From NCBI RefSeq assembly GCF_002312805.1, contig NZ_NMUA01000020.1, positions 1 to 64,000 on the forward strand: a stretch of 64,000 bases of DNA, written 5' to 3'. This stretch comes from Sphingobium sp. D43FB. Its GTDB lineage: Bacteria; Pseudomonadota; Alphaproteobacteria; Sphingomonadales; Sphingomonadaceae. The stretch's first letter is position 1. Each line of letters starts with the position of its first letter. A program made the position numbers and the translations under genes. Under the pieces are notes generated by a model. The model was not told the origin of the DNA. It saw nothing but the letters and a program-made list of their open reading frames with translations, and did not search any database. Of the stretch, positions 52,358 to 62,381 are shown piece after piece.

Positions 52358-53764
52358 TTAGCCTTCCGTCGGCTCCGGCTCAACCCGCGCCGTGTCCCGA
52401 TCAACCGCCATTAGCCGTTCGGTAAAGGATTGCCGCCACCAGCTGATATCCTGCTGTTCCACGCTATCCATCATCGCGCGCCAGCGCCGCTTGCGCTCGT
52501 CCAGCGGCATCGCAAGCGCCCGGTTGATCGCATCGGACATTTCTTCCGGGCTATATGGGTTGATGAGCAGCGCGTCCTTGAGCTGCAACGCCGCACCCGC
52601 AAAGCGTGAGAGGATCAGCACGCCGGGATCTTCAGGATCCTGCGCGGCGACATATTCCTTGGCGACCAGATTCATGCCATCGCGCAGAGGCGTCACCAGC
52701 CCGATTTTGGCGGCGCGATAGATGCCCGCCAGCTTGTCGCGCGGATAGCCCTGATTGACGTAGCGGATCGGGGTCCAGTCCACATCGCTATATTCGCCGT
52801 TCAGCCGCCCGGCGAGCGAATCGAGGGTGGCGCGAATCTGCTGGTAGCTCTCTACGTCGCCGCGCGAAGGTGGCGCGACCTGGGTCAGCAGCACCTTGCG
52901 ATGATGTTCGGGATGGTCCTTGAGGAAGCGGGCATAGCCGTTGAACCGCTCTTCCAGCCCCTTGCTATAGTCAAGCCGATCGACACCGACGATCATCGCG
53001 CGATCCTGCAGCGACGCGCGCAGGCGATCGCCCATGTCGCGTGCGGCTTTGCTGACGGCGGCTTCGGCAAATTCCTTGGCATTGATCCCGATCGGGCAAG
53101 CCACCGCCTGGATGGTACGATCGCCCACGGTGACGAAATCGCCCTCGACCCGGCCGCCCATTTCCTTCTCGACATAATGGCGGAAGGATTCGAGCCATTC
53201 CTCGGTATGGAAACCCACCACATCATAAGCGAACAGGCTGGACACCAGCTTGCTATGATGCGGCAGCGAGACGAGCAGGCGCGTCGGCGGCCAGGGAATG
53301 TGCAGGAAGAACCCCATCCGGTTGCGATGACCGCGATCACGCAGCATCTGCCCCAGCGGGATCATATGATAATCATGGACCCAGATGATGTCTTCCGGTT
53401 CGATCAACGGCGCGGCTGTGTCGGCGAAACGCTGGTTGACGCGGTTATAGCCGCCTTCGAAATCGCGCGCATATTCGGCCAGGTCGATGCGGAAATGAAA
53501 GAGCGGCCACAGCGTCTTGTTCGCATAGCCGTTATAATATTCGTCGATATCCTGTTCTTCCAGGTCGATCGTCGCGGTCTTGACCCCGTCATCCTCGGCA
53601 AAGCCGATATGCCCCGTGAAATGATCGGTCACTTCCCCCGACCAGCCGATCCAGGTGCCCCGGCTCTCGCGCAAGGCTTCAGCGAGCGCGACCGCGAGGC
53701 CACCCTGATTGCCGGCCTTGGACGGGCGCGACACGCGGTTGGAAATGACTATCAGGCGGCTCAT
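52358..53764 (-). CDS. otsA: Alpha,alpha-trehalose-6-phosphate synthase
   Basis: A 468-residue GT20 enzyme that makes trehalose 6-phosphate from UDP-glucose and glucose 6-phosphate. Typical parts are RLIVISNRVSRPSKAGNQGGLAVAL, the HDYHMIPLGQMLRDRG and GFFLHIPWPP motifs, and GVDRLDYSKGL, with the NLVAKEYVAAQ nucleotide-binding region. The start overlaps the stop of the GH15 gene (ATGA). A longer frame is open to 53848 but lies in that gene. Confidence 0.95.
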   Translation of the reverse strand: MSRLIVISNRVSRPSKAGNQGGLAVALAEALRESRGTWIGWSGEVTDHFTGHIGFAEDDGVKTATIDLEEQDIDEYYNGYANKTLWPLFHFRIDLAEYARDFEGGYNRVNQRFADTAAPLIEPEDIIWVHDYHMIPLGQMLRDRGHRNRMGFFLHIPWPPTRLLVSLPHHSKLVSSLFAYDVVGFHTEEWLESFRHYVEKEMGGRVEGDFVTVGDRTIQAVACPIGINAKEFAEAAVSKAARDMGDRLRASLQDRAMIVGVDRLDYSKGLEERFNGYARFLKDHPEHHRKVLLTQVAPPSRGDVESYQQIRATLDSLAGRLNGEYSDVDWTPIRYVNQGYPRDKLAGIYRAAKIGLVTPLRDGMNLVAKEYVAAQDPEDPGVLILSRFAGAALQLKDALLINPYSPEEMSDAINRALAMPLDERKRRWRAMMDSVEQQDISWWRQSFTERLMAVDRDTARVEPEPTEG

Positions 53765-55566
53765 CGCATCATGCTCCACGGTTTGCTCAGCAGGACGGCG
53801 CAGTTGATGATGCCGACCAACGAGTAGGTCTGGGGATAGTTGCCCCATAATTCCCCGGTCACAGGGTCGATATCTTCCGACAGCAGCCCTGCGGCAGTAC
53901 GCCGGGTCAACATCTCCTCGAACAGGGTGCGGGCTTCCTCCTGTCGTCCACTGCGATGCAGTGCTTCAATCAACCAGAAGGTGCAGACATTGAACGCCGT
54001 GACCGGCTCGCCGAAATCATCGGGTGCGCTGTATCGCAGCATATCATTGCCCCGGCGCAGGTCCGCCTCCAGCGCGGCGAGCGTCCCCTGAAACATTGGA
54101 TCGTCCGCGGTCAGGAAACGCAGGTCCAGCAATTGCAACAGCGAGGCGTCGCGCGAATCATCCTCGAAATTGGCGGAGATGGCGTTGCTGTCGCTGCGCC
54201 AGGCCGCATCGAGAATGTGGGCCTTCATCGTCTCGGCCCGATTCTGCCAGAGACCGGCGCGGACCGGCAGGTCGAGCGCCGTGGCAGCGTGCGCCAACCG
54301 ATCGCAGGCCGCCCAGCACATGACCGCGCTATAGCTGTGGACATGGGCGCGCGTGCGTAATTCCCACAAGCCCGCGTCCGGTTTATCATAAACCGCCCAG
54401 GCTCGTTCACCCACGGCTTCCAGCGCCTCGAAATCGGCGTGGCCCGCCATACGGAGCAGGCGCTGGTCAATGAAGCCCTGCACCGAGGACAGCACGATCT
54501 GGCCATAGGCGTCATGCTGGACCTGTTCATAGGCGGCATTGCCGACCCGCACCGGCCCCATGCCGCGATAGCCCGGCAGGCTTTGTGCCTCCCATTCGGT
54601 CAGGGTCGCATTGCCGCGCACATCGTAGAGCGGCTGAATATGCCCGCCCTTGGCGTCGTCCACGATATTGCGCAGATAGACGAGATAGCTTTCCAGCACA
54701 TCGAGCGCGCCGAGCCGGTTCAACGCCTCGACGGTGTAATAGGCGTCACGCACCCAGCAATAGCGATAGTCCCAGTTCCGCCCGCTATCGGCATGTTCGG
54801 GGATCGATGTCGTTAACGCGGCGACGATCGCGCCGGTTTCCTCATGCTGGCATAGCTTGAGCGTAATGGCCGAGCGAATGACGGCTTCCTGCCATTCGGG
54901 CGGAATGGCGAGGCCACGGACCCATAGCCGCCATTCTTCGATCGTGTCTTCCAGCATCCGCTCAATCGCTGGACGCAGGGCGTCGGAAAATCCCTCATCC
55001 GGCCCCATGAAGAAATGCATGTCCTGTTCCAGCCGGAACCAGCTTTCCTGCGCGATCAGGCCGATGGGGGCGTTGGTCGATACCCGCATCGCCATATAGG
55101 ACAGCACCATGCGGATATGGTTGGAGCCGTAATTGATCGGCACCGGCTCGTTATTCCAGTTCGTGGTCGGGCGCAGGCGCACGCGAATGCGGGGGCTTCC
55201 GGCTACCGGACGAACGATGCGAATGAACGCCACCGGGCGATACATTCGCCCCTTATGCTTGTGGCGCGGGCAGAAATCTAAAATCTCGATCGCATTGCCC
55301 TGCGCGTCGGCCTGGCGGGTGACGAGGATGGGGGTGTTGCGCAGATAGGATTGCTCGACCGAGACGCAATCTTCCAGTTCGATCGCCCAAAAGCCGCGCG
55401 CTTGCGGATCGTCCCAATCCTTGTCGTCCAGCAGCGCGGAAAAGACCGGGTCGCCATCGACGCGGGGGACGCAGCCCCAGACCATCCGGCCCTTCCGGTC
55501 GATCAGGGCGGACGCCTGACAATTGCCGATCGGCCAGAGATCGAGCGAACGCGCCGCTCCGGCCAT
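53761..55566 (-). CDS. Glycoside hydrolase family 15 protein (glucoamylase/trehalase-like)
   Basis: A 601-residue (alpha/alpha)6-barrel enzyme without signal peptide, so cytosolic. It opens with the GH15 N-terminal beta domain (DLWPIGNCQASALIDRKGRMVWGCVPRVDGDPVF). The probable catalytic acids are the Glu in DAGLWELRTR and in GLLSEDIDPVTGELWGNYPQ. GH15 proteins include glucoamylases, dextran glucosidases and, in mycobacteria and some others, trehalases. Its position between otsB and otsA, overlapping otsA by four bases, makes a trehalose- or maltooligosaccharide-related role likely, but the substrate is not decided by sequence. Confidence 0.88.
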   Translation of the reverse strand: MAGAARSLDLWPIGNCQASALIDRKGRMVWGCVPRVDGDPVFSALLDDKDWDDPQARGFWAIELEDCVSVEQSYLRNTPILVTRQADAQGNAIEILDFCPRHKHKGRMYRPVAFIRIVRPVAGSPRIRVRLRPTTNWNNEPVPINYGSNHIRMVLSYMAMRVSTNAPIGLIAQESWFRLEQDMHFFMGPDEGFSDALRPAIERMLEDTIEEWRLWVRGLAIPPEWQEAVIRSAITLKLCQHEETGAIVAALTTSIPEHADSGRNWDYRYCWVRDAYYTVEALNRLGALDVLESYLVYLRNIVDDAKGGHIQPLYDVRGNATLTEWEAQSLPGYRGMGPVRVGNAAYEQVQHDAYGQIVLSSVQGFIDQRLLRMAGHADFEALEAVGERAWAVYDKPDAGLWELRTRAHVHSYSAVMCWAACDRLAHAATALDLPVRAGLWQNRAETMKAHILDAAWRSDSNAISANFEDDSRDASLLQLLDLRFLTADDPMFQGTLAALEADLRRGNDMLRYSAPDDFGEPVTAFNVCTFWLIEALHRSGRQEEARTLFEEMLTRRTAAGLLSEDIDPVTGELWGNYPQTYSLVGIINCAVLLSKPWSMMR

Positions 55567-55632
55567 GAAAGTCTCGCTGGAATGTAGGATCGTTCTGCCC
55601 CCTTGCTGTCTGGTCGCACAGGGGCGCTCCGG

Positions 55633-56379
55633 TCAGTCTGACCGGGCTGCCCCCTCGGCGAGATAATGCCTGACATCGGCAACCTGTTCCAGAGAGAAGG
55701 TCGCTAATGTGTGTCGCGGCGGCCCGACCAGGATGCCCGAACCACCATGATCGACCGCAGCGGCAAAGCCTTCCTCGTCGGTCACATCATCGCCGATGAA
55801 GACGGGTCTACCACCTTTCATCGGGGCTTCGCGCATCAATTGTGTGACGGCGCTCCCTTTGTCGGCTCCGCCGGGCCGCAATTCGAACAGCATCTTGCCC
55901 CGCTGGACGGACAAGCCATGCTGTGTCGCCAAGGCATCGGCCAGGTCGCCCGCCGCCTGCTGCCAATCGGGCGCGCCGCGAAAATGCAACCCGACGCTGA
56001 TCGATTTGCGCTCCACCAGCACGCCGACCTTATCCTGCGCAAAGACCTGAAAGGCCTCTTCCACCGCGTCGATCGCCGCCAGGCGCGGCGGGGCGTCGGC
56101 CGCTTCGCCGGGACGCGCAAATTCCAGGCCATGCGAGCCCGCCAGCAGAAAGTCGCCAAAGCCCAGATCCCGCAGCGTCGCGATCGACCGACCGCTGACG
56201 ATCGCCAACCGCCCGTCCAGTCGCGCCCGCAACCGATGCAGCATCGGCAAAAGGTCATCGCCCAACACGACTCCATCGGGCGTCTCCGCAATCGGGGTCA
56301 GCGTCCCGTCGAAATCGAGGAAGAGCGCGGCGCCAGAGAGCAAGGCGGGCGGCGGGGGGGGGAGGTCGATGATCAGCAC
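55633..56379 (-). CDS. otsB: Trehalose-6-phosphate phosphatase
   Basis: A 248-residue HAD-family phosphatase giving free trehalose. The nucleophile motif is LFLDFDGTLTP, motif II is AIVSGRS, and the later motif is VFIGDDVTDEEGF. The start is GTG at 56379, after a G-rich stretch. It is the first gene of otsB-GH15-otsA, transcribed away from parC. The opening repeated prolines (DLPPPPPALL) come from a C-rich stretch. Confidence 0.93.
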   Translation of the reverse strand: MLIIDLPPPPPALLSGAALFLDFDGTLTPIAETPDGVVLGDDLLPMLHRLRARLDGRLAIVSGRSIATLRDLGFGDFLLAGSHGLEFARPGEAADAPPRLAAIDAVEEAFQVFAQDKVGVLVERKSISVGLHFRGAPDWQQAAGDLADALATQHGLSVQRGKMLFELRPGGADKGSAVTQLMREAPMKGGRPVFIGDDVTDEEGFAAAVDHGGSGILVGPPRHTLATFSLEQVADVRHYLAEGAARSD

Positions 56380-56508
56380 GGGAGCAAAATGGCGTCTGCG
56401 CGCGAAACCGCAACCCTTGTTCTGCCGCCGTCACAACTTTTCGCGTCGCGGGTCGGCAATCGCCAATCCCCGTTTGCCAAGCGGCGCAGCCCTGCTATTC
56501 CCGCGGCG

Positions 56509-58797
56509 ATGACCGATTTTCGCGATCCCTTCGACAGCATCAAGGACCATCCGTTCGACGCGGCGCTGTCGCAACGTTATCTCGTCTATGCGCTGTCCAC
56601 CATAACCGCGCGATCCTTGCCCGACCTGCGCGATGGCTTGAAGCCGGTCCATCGTCGGCTGCTCTGGGCGATGCGGCTGCTCAAGATGGAACCGGGCGGC
56701 GCATCGCCCGATGTGCTTGTCGCCAATCCGGCACGCAATACGACCAGTTACAAGAAATGCGCCCGCGTCGTCGGCGACGTCATCGGCAAATATCACCCCC
56801 ATGGCGACACATCGGTCTATGACGCGATGGTGCGGTTGGCGCAGGATTTTTCGCTGCGCACGCCCTTGGTCGATGGCCAGGGCAATTTCGGCAATATCGA
56901 CGGCGATAATGCCGCCGCCATGCGCTATACCGAAGCCCGCCTGACCCAGGCGGCCGCCGATCTCATGGCGGGGCTGGATGAAGGCACGGTCGATTATCGC
57001 GCCACCTATAATGGCGAGGATGAGGAGCCGGAGGTTTTCCCCGGCCTGTTCCCCAATCTGCTCGCCAACGGGGCAAGCGGTATCGCGGTCGGCATGGCCA
57101 CCAGTATCCCGCCGCACAATGTCGCCGAACTGATCGATGCCGCCAATCTGCTGATCGACAATCCCGATACCGATCATGCCAGGCTGATGCAGGTCGTCAC
57201 CGGACCGGATTTCCCCACCGGCGGCGTGCTGGTCGATAATGCCGCGATGATTTCCGAAGCCTATGCGACCGGGCGCGGCGGCTTCCGCACACGGGCGCGC
57301 TGGCACAAGGAAGAGGGCGGGCGCGGCACCTGGGTCGCGATCGTCACCGAAATTCCCTATCAGGTGCAGAAATCGAAGCTGATCGAGCAGATCGCGGCCC
57401 TGATCAACGATCGCAAGCTACCGATCCTGGCCGATGTGCGTGACGAGAGCGACACGGAAATCCGCATCGTCATCGAACCGCGCGCCCGCACGGTCGATCC
57501 GCAGATGCTGATGGACAGCCTGTTCCGCCTGACCGACCTGGAAAATCGCTTCCCGCTCAACCTCAACGTGCTGGACGCCACCCACACGCCGCGCGTGATG
57601 GGGCTGAAATCCGTTCTGGTCGAATGGCTCAAGCATCAGATCGAGGTGCTGGTCCGGCGCGCACAGCATCGGCTGGAAAAGATCGCCGCCCGGCTCGACC
57701 TGCTCGACGGCTATATCATCGCCTATCTCAACCTCGACCGGGTGATCGCCATCATCCGTACCGAGGATGAGCCCAAGCCCGTGATGATCGCCGAGTTCGC
57801 GCTTAACGACCGGCAAGCCGAAGCCATCCTCAACATGCGGCTGCGCAGCCTGCGTAAGCTGGAGGAGATGGAATTGCGGCGCGAGCATGCCGAGTTGGTC
57901 AAGGAAAAGGACGAGTTGGAGAAGCTGGTCGGGGACACGGGCCTCCAGCGCAAGCGCCTGAAGCGCGACCTCGCGGCGCTGCGCAAGCGCTATGGGCCAG
58001 AGACGGACCTGGGACGTCGCCGCACGCTGGTCGAAGAAGCCGCCCCGGCCCGCGAAATCCCGCTCGAAGCGATGATCGAGCGCGAGCCGATCACAGTGAT
58101 CCTGTCCGAGCGCGGCTGGATACGCGCGATGAGCGGCCATCGCGATCTGGCGGCGGCTGATACGCTAAAGTTCAAGGAAGGCGACGGCCCGCATTATGCG
58201 TTCCACGCCTATACGACCGACAAGCTGCTGCTGGCGACCAGCACCGGCCGCATCTACACCCTTGGCTCAGACAAGCTGCCGGGTGGCCGGGGCTTTGGCG
58301 ATCCGGTGCGGTCGCTGGTCGATATGGACAATGAAGGGACAATCGTCGCCTTCATGCCCGCCCGGACCAGCAAGGAATTATTGCTCGCCTCTTCCGATGG
58401 GCGCGGCTTCATTGCGGCGGTCAGCGATATCATTGCCGAAACGCGCAAGGGCAAGCAGGTCGTCAACATTCGCGCCGGCGCAAAGCTGGCCATCGTCCAC
58501 CCCATCGCTCCGCAAGCGGACAGCGTCGCGATCATAGGGGAGAACCGTAAATTGCTGGTCTTCGCGCTGGATGAGATGCCGAAAATGGCGCGGGGGCAGG
58601 GCGTACAGCTACAGCGCTATCGCGATGGCGGGCTGTCCGATGCGATCGCCTTCCGCCTGGCCGACGGGTTGAGTTGGACGATGGGCGGCGACAGCGGTCG
58701 GACGCGCACCGAATCGGACATGACCCCCTGGAAAGTCGCGCGCGGCGCGGCCGGACGGATGCCGCCGACCGGATTTCCCCGTGACAATCGCTTTTAA
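56509..58797 (+). CDS. parC: DNA topoisomerase IV subunit A
   Basis: The 762-residue cutting subunit of topoisomerase IV. The active tyrosine is Tyr140 ([11 protein letters not shown]). The beginning is the family-typical [37 protein letters not shown]. Between that and [19 protein letters not shown] there are 26 residues instead of about 11 as in E. coli ParC: an insert around [15 protein letters not shown], just before the quinolone-resistance region. At the E. coli Ser80 and Glu84 positions this protein has Thr101 and Asp105. ATG 56509 is chosen; the frame is open far upstream, but that part is antisense to otsB. Confidence 0.94.
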   Translation: MTDFRDPFDSIKDHPFDAALSQRYLVYALSTITARSLPDLRDGLKPVHRRLLWAMRLLKMEPGGASPDVLVANPARNTTSYKKCARVVGDVIGKYHPHGDTSVYDAMVRLAQDFSLRTPLVDGQGNFGNIDGDNAAAMRYTEARLTQAAADLMAGLDEGTVDYRATYNGEDEEPEVFPGLFPNLLANGASGIAVGMATSIPPHNVAELIDAANLLIDNPDTDHARLMQVVTGPDFPTGGVLVDNAAMISEAYATGRGGFRTRARWHKEEGGRGTWVAIVTEIPYQVQKSKLIEQIAALINDRKLPILADVRDESDTEIRIVIEPRARTVDPQMLMDSLFRLTDLENRFPLNLNVLDATHTPRVMGLKSVLVEWLKHQIEVLVRRAQHRLEKIAARLDLLDGYIIAYLNLDRVIAIIRTEDEPKPVMIAEFALNDRQAEAILNMRLRSLRKLEEMELRREHAELVKEKDELEKLVGDTGLQRKRLKRDLAALRKRYGPETDLGRRRTLVEEAAPAREIPLEAMIEREPITVILSERGWIRAMSGHRDLAAADTLKFKEGDGPHYAFHAYTTDKLLLATSTGRIYTLGSDKLPGGRGFGDPVRSLVDMDNEGTIVAFMPARTSKELLLASSDGRGFIAAVSDIIAETRKGKQVVNIRAGAKLAIVHPIAPQADSVAIIGENRKLLVFALDEMPKMARGQGVQLQRYRDGGLSDAIAFRLADGLSWTMGGDSGRTRTESDMTPWKVARGAAGRMPPTGFPRDNRF

Positions 58798-58865
58798 TGT
58801 CTGATTTGTCCAAAGAGCGACCAGACGTTTCCTGAAAATTTACCGGTTCCCGATATCGCGGGGCC

Positions 58866-60614
58866 ATGGAATCCATTGCGGCGTGCAACTGGCCAGTGAA
58901 AAGGTCCAGCGAAGATCCCCTCGGCGGGGGGGATGCTGCACAGGTCGATCAGATGGTGGCCAGCCGCCAATGGTTGGCAGCCTTGCCACAGCCGTCCGCC
59001 ATCTTATCGGTGCAGGATGATGACGACATCGTCGTGCTGGAGGCCAACGCCGCGTTCACTGAGGCCTTCCGATCGCGTGGACTATCGCACATCATGGAAC
59101 AGGTCGCTACCGAATGGCGCGATCGGGTCAAAAGTTTCATAAGGTCGGATCGACCCTGCGATAGCTTCGAACTGCGGCGCGACGGCGCGTTGGGGCCGGA
59201 ATATTTCATGTGTACGATCGGGCGACTCCCCACCGATGGTCCACCCCATTTTCTCTTCACGGCGATCGATCGCACCAGCGACCGGACGATGGAGAAAAAT
59301 CTGCGCCGCGAGCTTCTGTCGGATGGCTTGACGGCGCTCCCCAACCGGACCGGGTTTGGTGAAGAGATTGACGATCGGCTCAGCAATAGCGTCTGGCCGG
59401 ACAATGCCCAATTTGGCATCATTGCGATCGATCTCAGTCGTTTCAGCCGTGTCAATGAATCGCTCGGCCCGATGGCGGGCGACGAACTGTTGATCACCGT
59501 GGCGAAGCGCCTGAAATCCAGCCTGCGGCAGGGCGATGTGCTGGCACGCATCGGCGGCAATGACTTTGCCATTTTTGCGCGTCTTAACAATGGCCTATCA
59601 GACGCTTTGCATATCGTGCAGAGGATCCGGGAAGCGCTCAGTTCCCCGATTCGGCTAAGTGATCTGCAGATCCGGGTGGACTGTGCCATTGGGTGCGCGC
59701 TGTCGATCGACCTGGACGATGATCCGGACGATGTGGTCCGCAAGGCGCAGGCGGCAGTCAAGATCGCCAAGCGCAGCGGCAAGGTCGAAATCTATCGCAA
59801 CGGCGTGTTGAAGGAAGCGCAACGGCGCTTTTCGATCGAGAGCCGGTTGCGCGAAGCGCTGGCCCATGGTGGCCTGACGCTGGCCTATCAGCCGCTCATC
59901 CATCTGCAGACCGGCGAAATCACCGGTTTCGAAGCACTGGCGCGCTGGCATGACCCCGAATTGGGCCATGTCCCGCCAGTCGAATTTATCGCCGTCGCCG
60001 AGGAAAGCGGCCTGATCACGTCGCTTGGCCGCTGGGCCGCCTATGAAGCGGCACAGGCGCTATCGCGCTGGGACGTGCGTTATGGCCAGCCCTTGCCGGT
60101 CGGCGTCAACGTCAACCTCTCGCCGATCCAGATGGCGCGCGATGATGTCGCCTCCATGTTCGAGGAAGCGTTGCGCTATTCGGGCGTCGCGGGCAGCCGG
60201 TTGACGGCGGAACTCACTGAAAGCGCGATCATCGCCGACCCTGACAAGGCGCGCAAACTCCTGTTCGCGCTCAAGGATCTGCAGATGCCGATCGCAATGG
60301 ACGATTTCGGCACTGGCTTTTCCAACCTCGCCAGCCTGCACAGCCTGCCGATCGATATCCTCAAGATCGACCGCAGTTTTGTGTCGTCCATGGCGGAGGA
60401 TCGCGACAAGGCGGTCATCGTCCGCACCATCCTGTCACTGGCCGAATCGCTCAACCTCAAGGTCACGGCCGAGGGTATCGAGACGCAGGAACTCGCGCTC
60501 GCCTTGCAGCAAATGGGCTGCTGGCAGGGGCAGGGCTATTATTTCGCCAAGCCGATGAACGAGGCGGATGCCTTCGATTACTGGCGCGCGCGCTGGAATT
60601 TCGAAACCGTCTGA
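58866..60614 (+). CDS. EAL-domain c-di-GMP phosphodiesterase with degenerate GGDEF domain
   Basis: A 582-residue signalling protein: a PAS-like N-terminal part (residues about 45-140), a GGDEF domain whose signature is GGNDF (230-234) and so is probably not a cyclase, and a full EAL domain from about 325. The EAL catalytic set is intact: GFEALARW (Glu356), NVNLSP, ELTES, DDFGTG, LKIDRSF and AEGIET. It should hydrolyse c-di-GMP, with the GGDEF domain perhaps binding GTP as a switch. No signal peptide or membrane helix is seen. Its last 37 bases overlap the convergent cca gene. Confidence 0.9.
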   Translation: MESIAACNWPVKRSSEDPLGGGDAAQVDQMVASRQWLAALPQPSAILSVQDDDDIVVLEANAAFTEAFRSRGLSHIMEQVATEWRDRVKSFIRSDRPCDSFELRRDGALGPEYFMCTIGRLPTDGPPHFLFTAIDRTSDRTMEKNLRRELLSDGLTALPNRTGFGEEIDDRLSNSVWPDNAQFGIIAIDLSRFSRVNESLGPMAGDELLITVAKRLKSSLRQGDVLARIGGNDFAIFARLNNGLSDALHIVQRIREALSSPIRLSDLQIRVDCAIGCALSIDLDDDPDDVVRKAQAAVKIAKRSGKVEIYRNGVLKEAQRRFSIESRLREALAHGGLTLAYQPLIHLQTGEITGFEALARWHDPELGHVPPVEFIAVAEESGLITSLGRWAAYEAAQALSRWDVRYGQPLPVGVNVNLSPIQMARDDVASMFEEALRYSGVAGSRLTAELTESAIIADPDKARKLLFALKDLQMPIAMDDFGTGFSNLASLHSLPIDILKIDRSFVSSMAEDRDKAVIVRTILSLAESLNLKVTAEGIETQELALALQQMGCWQGQGYYFAKPMNEADAFDYWRARWNFETV

Positions 60615-61789
60615 TCGGCGATCAGGCCGACGCGCGTCGCATCGGGAAAATTCTCTTCCACCCAGATTTTCTGCACTTCCTGCAAGGCCTTGGCGACATC
60701 CGGGCCGGGCGGCAGGCCGCGCGCGATCAGCGCACCGCCGCTGATCGGCAATGTCGGCGGCGTCCATCCGTCAAGTGAAGTGAGCGCCGACAAGGGCCGG
60801 TCGACATCAAGCAAGAGCCGGTCGATTGCGCTTTCCGCCCCAACTCGGTAGGCCAAGGCACGCGGCGCTTCATCCGCTGGTCCCGGTTCGACCGCCAGCA
60901 CCAGCCGCTTGCGCGCCTTGTTCGACAGTTTGAGCCGGGCACCGATCTGTTCGACGGTAGCCGGGTCGGGAGGCAAGAGGGCGGCCAGTCGCCGGAGCGC
61001 CGAGGGCGGCGTTCCCGAAGCCGCCTCGCGCGCCATCAATCTTTCCATGCGATCTATGCCCGCATGGTCGATTTCGGGCAGAACCGCCCGCAATATGCCA
61101 CCATCGACCATCAGCCGCAGCGCACGGAGAGGCGCCGCAACCGCCAGCAATTTGATCAGTTCATCCGCAATGCGTTCGCGCGACAAAGCCATCAGGCTTT
61201 TGGCGGCGGCGCGGCACGCGGCATAGGCGTCATCGTCCACCACATCACCGCCATAACGGGCGAGGAAGCGGAAATAGCGCAGGATGCGCAGATGATCCTC
61301 GGCAATGCGCGCCTCGGCGTCCCCTATGAAGCGCAGGCGTCGCGCCTCCAGATCGGCGACACCGCCGAAGAAATCTGTGACCTCTCGGCTCAACGGATCG
61401 GCATAGAGCGCATTGATGGTGAAATCCCGCCGCGCCGCATCTTCGCGCCAGTCGTCGGTATAGGCGATGGTCGCCCGGCGGCCGTCGGTGCTGACGTCCC
61501 GCCGCAGCGTCGTGATCTCCACGGGCCAGCCCGATAGGACCGCAGTAATGGTGCCATGGTCGATGCCCGTCGGCACCGCCTTGATCCCCGCCGCCTTGAG
61601 CCGATCGACCACATCATGCGGATCGAGCGTGGTCGCAATGTCCAGGTCGTTGACCGCAAGCCCCAGCAACCCGTCGCGCCCCGCCCCGCCGACGAAGCGC
61701 GCCTGCCCCTGCGCTGCGCCCAGCGCGTCGAGCAGGCCATCGAGGCCCGGCCGATGTCGCCACTCGGCGTCAGGCAGCAGGATGGTCAT
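60578..61789 (-). CDS. cca: CCA tRNA nucleotidyltransferase / poly(A) polymerase family
   Basis: A 403-residue class II nucleotidyltransferase that should add or repair the CCA end of tRNAs. Motifs: RFVGGAGRDGLLGLAVNDLDIATT with the DxD metal pair, TTLRRDVSTDGRRATIAYTDDWREDAARRDFTINAL, and RIAEDHLRILRYFRF. Its start overlaps the Nudix gene's end by 20 bases, suggesting co-translation in the series GNAT, DUF1285, Nudix, cca. Its 3' end overlaps the EAL gene on the other strand. Confidence 0.9.
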   Translation of the reverse strand: MTILLPDAEWRHRPGLDGLLDALGAAQGQARFVGGAGRDGLLGLAVNDLDIATTLDPHDVVDRLKAAGIKAVPTGIDHGTITAVLSGWPVEITTLRRDVSTDGRRATIAYTDDWREDAARRDFTINALYADPLSREVTDFFGGVADLEARRLRFIGDAEARIAEDHLRILRYFRFLARYGGDVVDDDAYAACRAAAKSLMALSRERIADELIKLLAVAAPLRALRLMVDGGILRAVLPEIDHAGIDRMERLMAREAASGTPPSALRRLAALLPPDPATVEQIGARLKLSNKARKRLVLAVEPGPADEAPRALAYRVGAESAIDRLLLDVDRPLSALTSLDGWTPPTLPISGGALIARGLPPGPDVAKALQEVQKIWVEENFPDATRVGLIADQTVSKFQRARQ

Positions 61790-62381
61790 GGCCGAGCCTG
61801 CGCGAGAGGTTGGCGAGAATGGCGGCGGTCACGCCCCAGATGCGGCGTTCCTGCCAGACAATTTCATAATAATGGCGCATAACCCCATCAAATTCCACGA
61901 CATGGCGGGTGCGGTTGGCAGGGTCCAGGGCATAGGCCAGCGGCAGTTCGAACCAGTCGGCCACTTCACTCTCCTGCGCGCGTAAGGGCAGGTCGGGCGG
62001 CACCACCGCCAGCACCGGGACGATGTCGAAACCCGTGAAGGTATGATATCGATCCGACGTGCCGATGACCTGCGGCACATGGCGCGGCAGGCCGATTTCC
62101 TCCTCCGCCTCGCGCAAGGCACCTGCAATCTCATCGGCATCCTCGGCATCGACACGCCCGCCCGGAAAGGCGATCTGCCCCGCATGTTTGCGCAAAGCTG
62201 CCGACCGCTGCGTCAGGATCAGGCCCGGCTCGCGCCGGTCGGTGACCGCCACCAGCACCGCCGCCGGGGCCAGCGCGAGTGTCCCGTCGATGCGCGGATC
62301 GCGCGTGTCCGACAGCAGCACATCCGTCTCGCGCTGATGCCCTTCCCGAAGCGCGGCGCGCAGCCGCTCCGCCAGCGTCAT
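61770..62381 (-). CDS. Nudix hydrolase, CoA pyrophosphatase type
   Basis: A 203-residue Nudix enzyme. The Nudix box is GGRVDAEDADEIAGALREAEEEIGL. The preceding LTQRSAALRKHAGQIAFPGG is the UPF0035/NudL signature, which marks CoA pyrophosphatases that split CoA to 3',5'-ADP and phosphopantetheine. ATG 62381 overlaps the DUF1285 stop by four bases. A longer frame to 62420 is unneeded. Confidence 0.9.
   Translation of the reverse strand: MTLAERLRAALREGHQRETDVLLSDTRDPRIDGTLALAPAAVLVAVTDRREPGLILTQRSAALRKHAGQIAFPGGRVDAEDADEIAGALREAEEEIGLPRHVPQVIGTSDRYHTFTGFDIVPVLAVVPPDLPLRAQESEVADWFELPLAYALDPANRTRHVVEFDGVMRHYYEIVWQERRIWGVTAAILANLSRRLGHDHPAA

Noticed and set aside
55711-56508. 266-codon upstream extension of parC
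   Set aside because: It overlaps otsB on the opposite strand and does not resemble any ParC N-terminus. The true start is at 56509.
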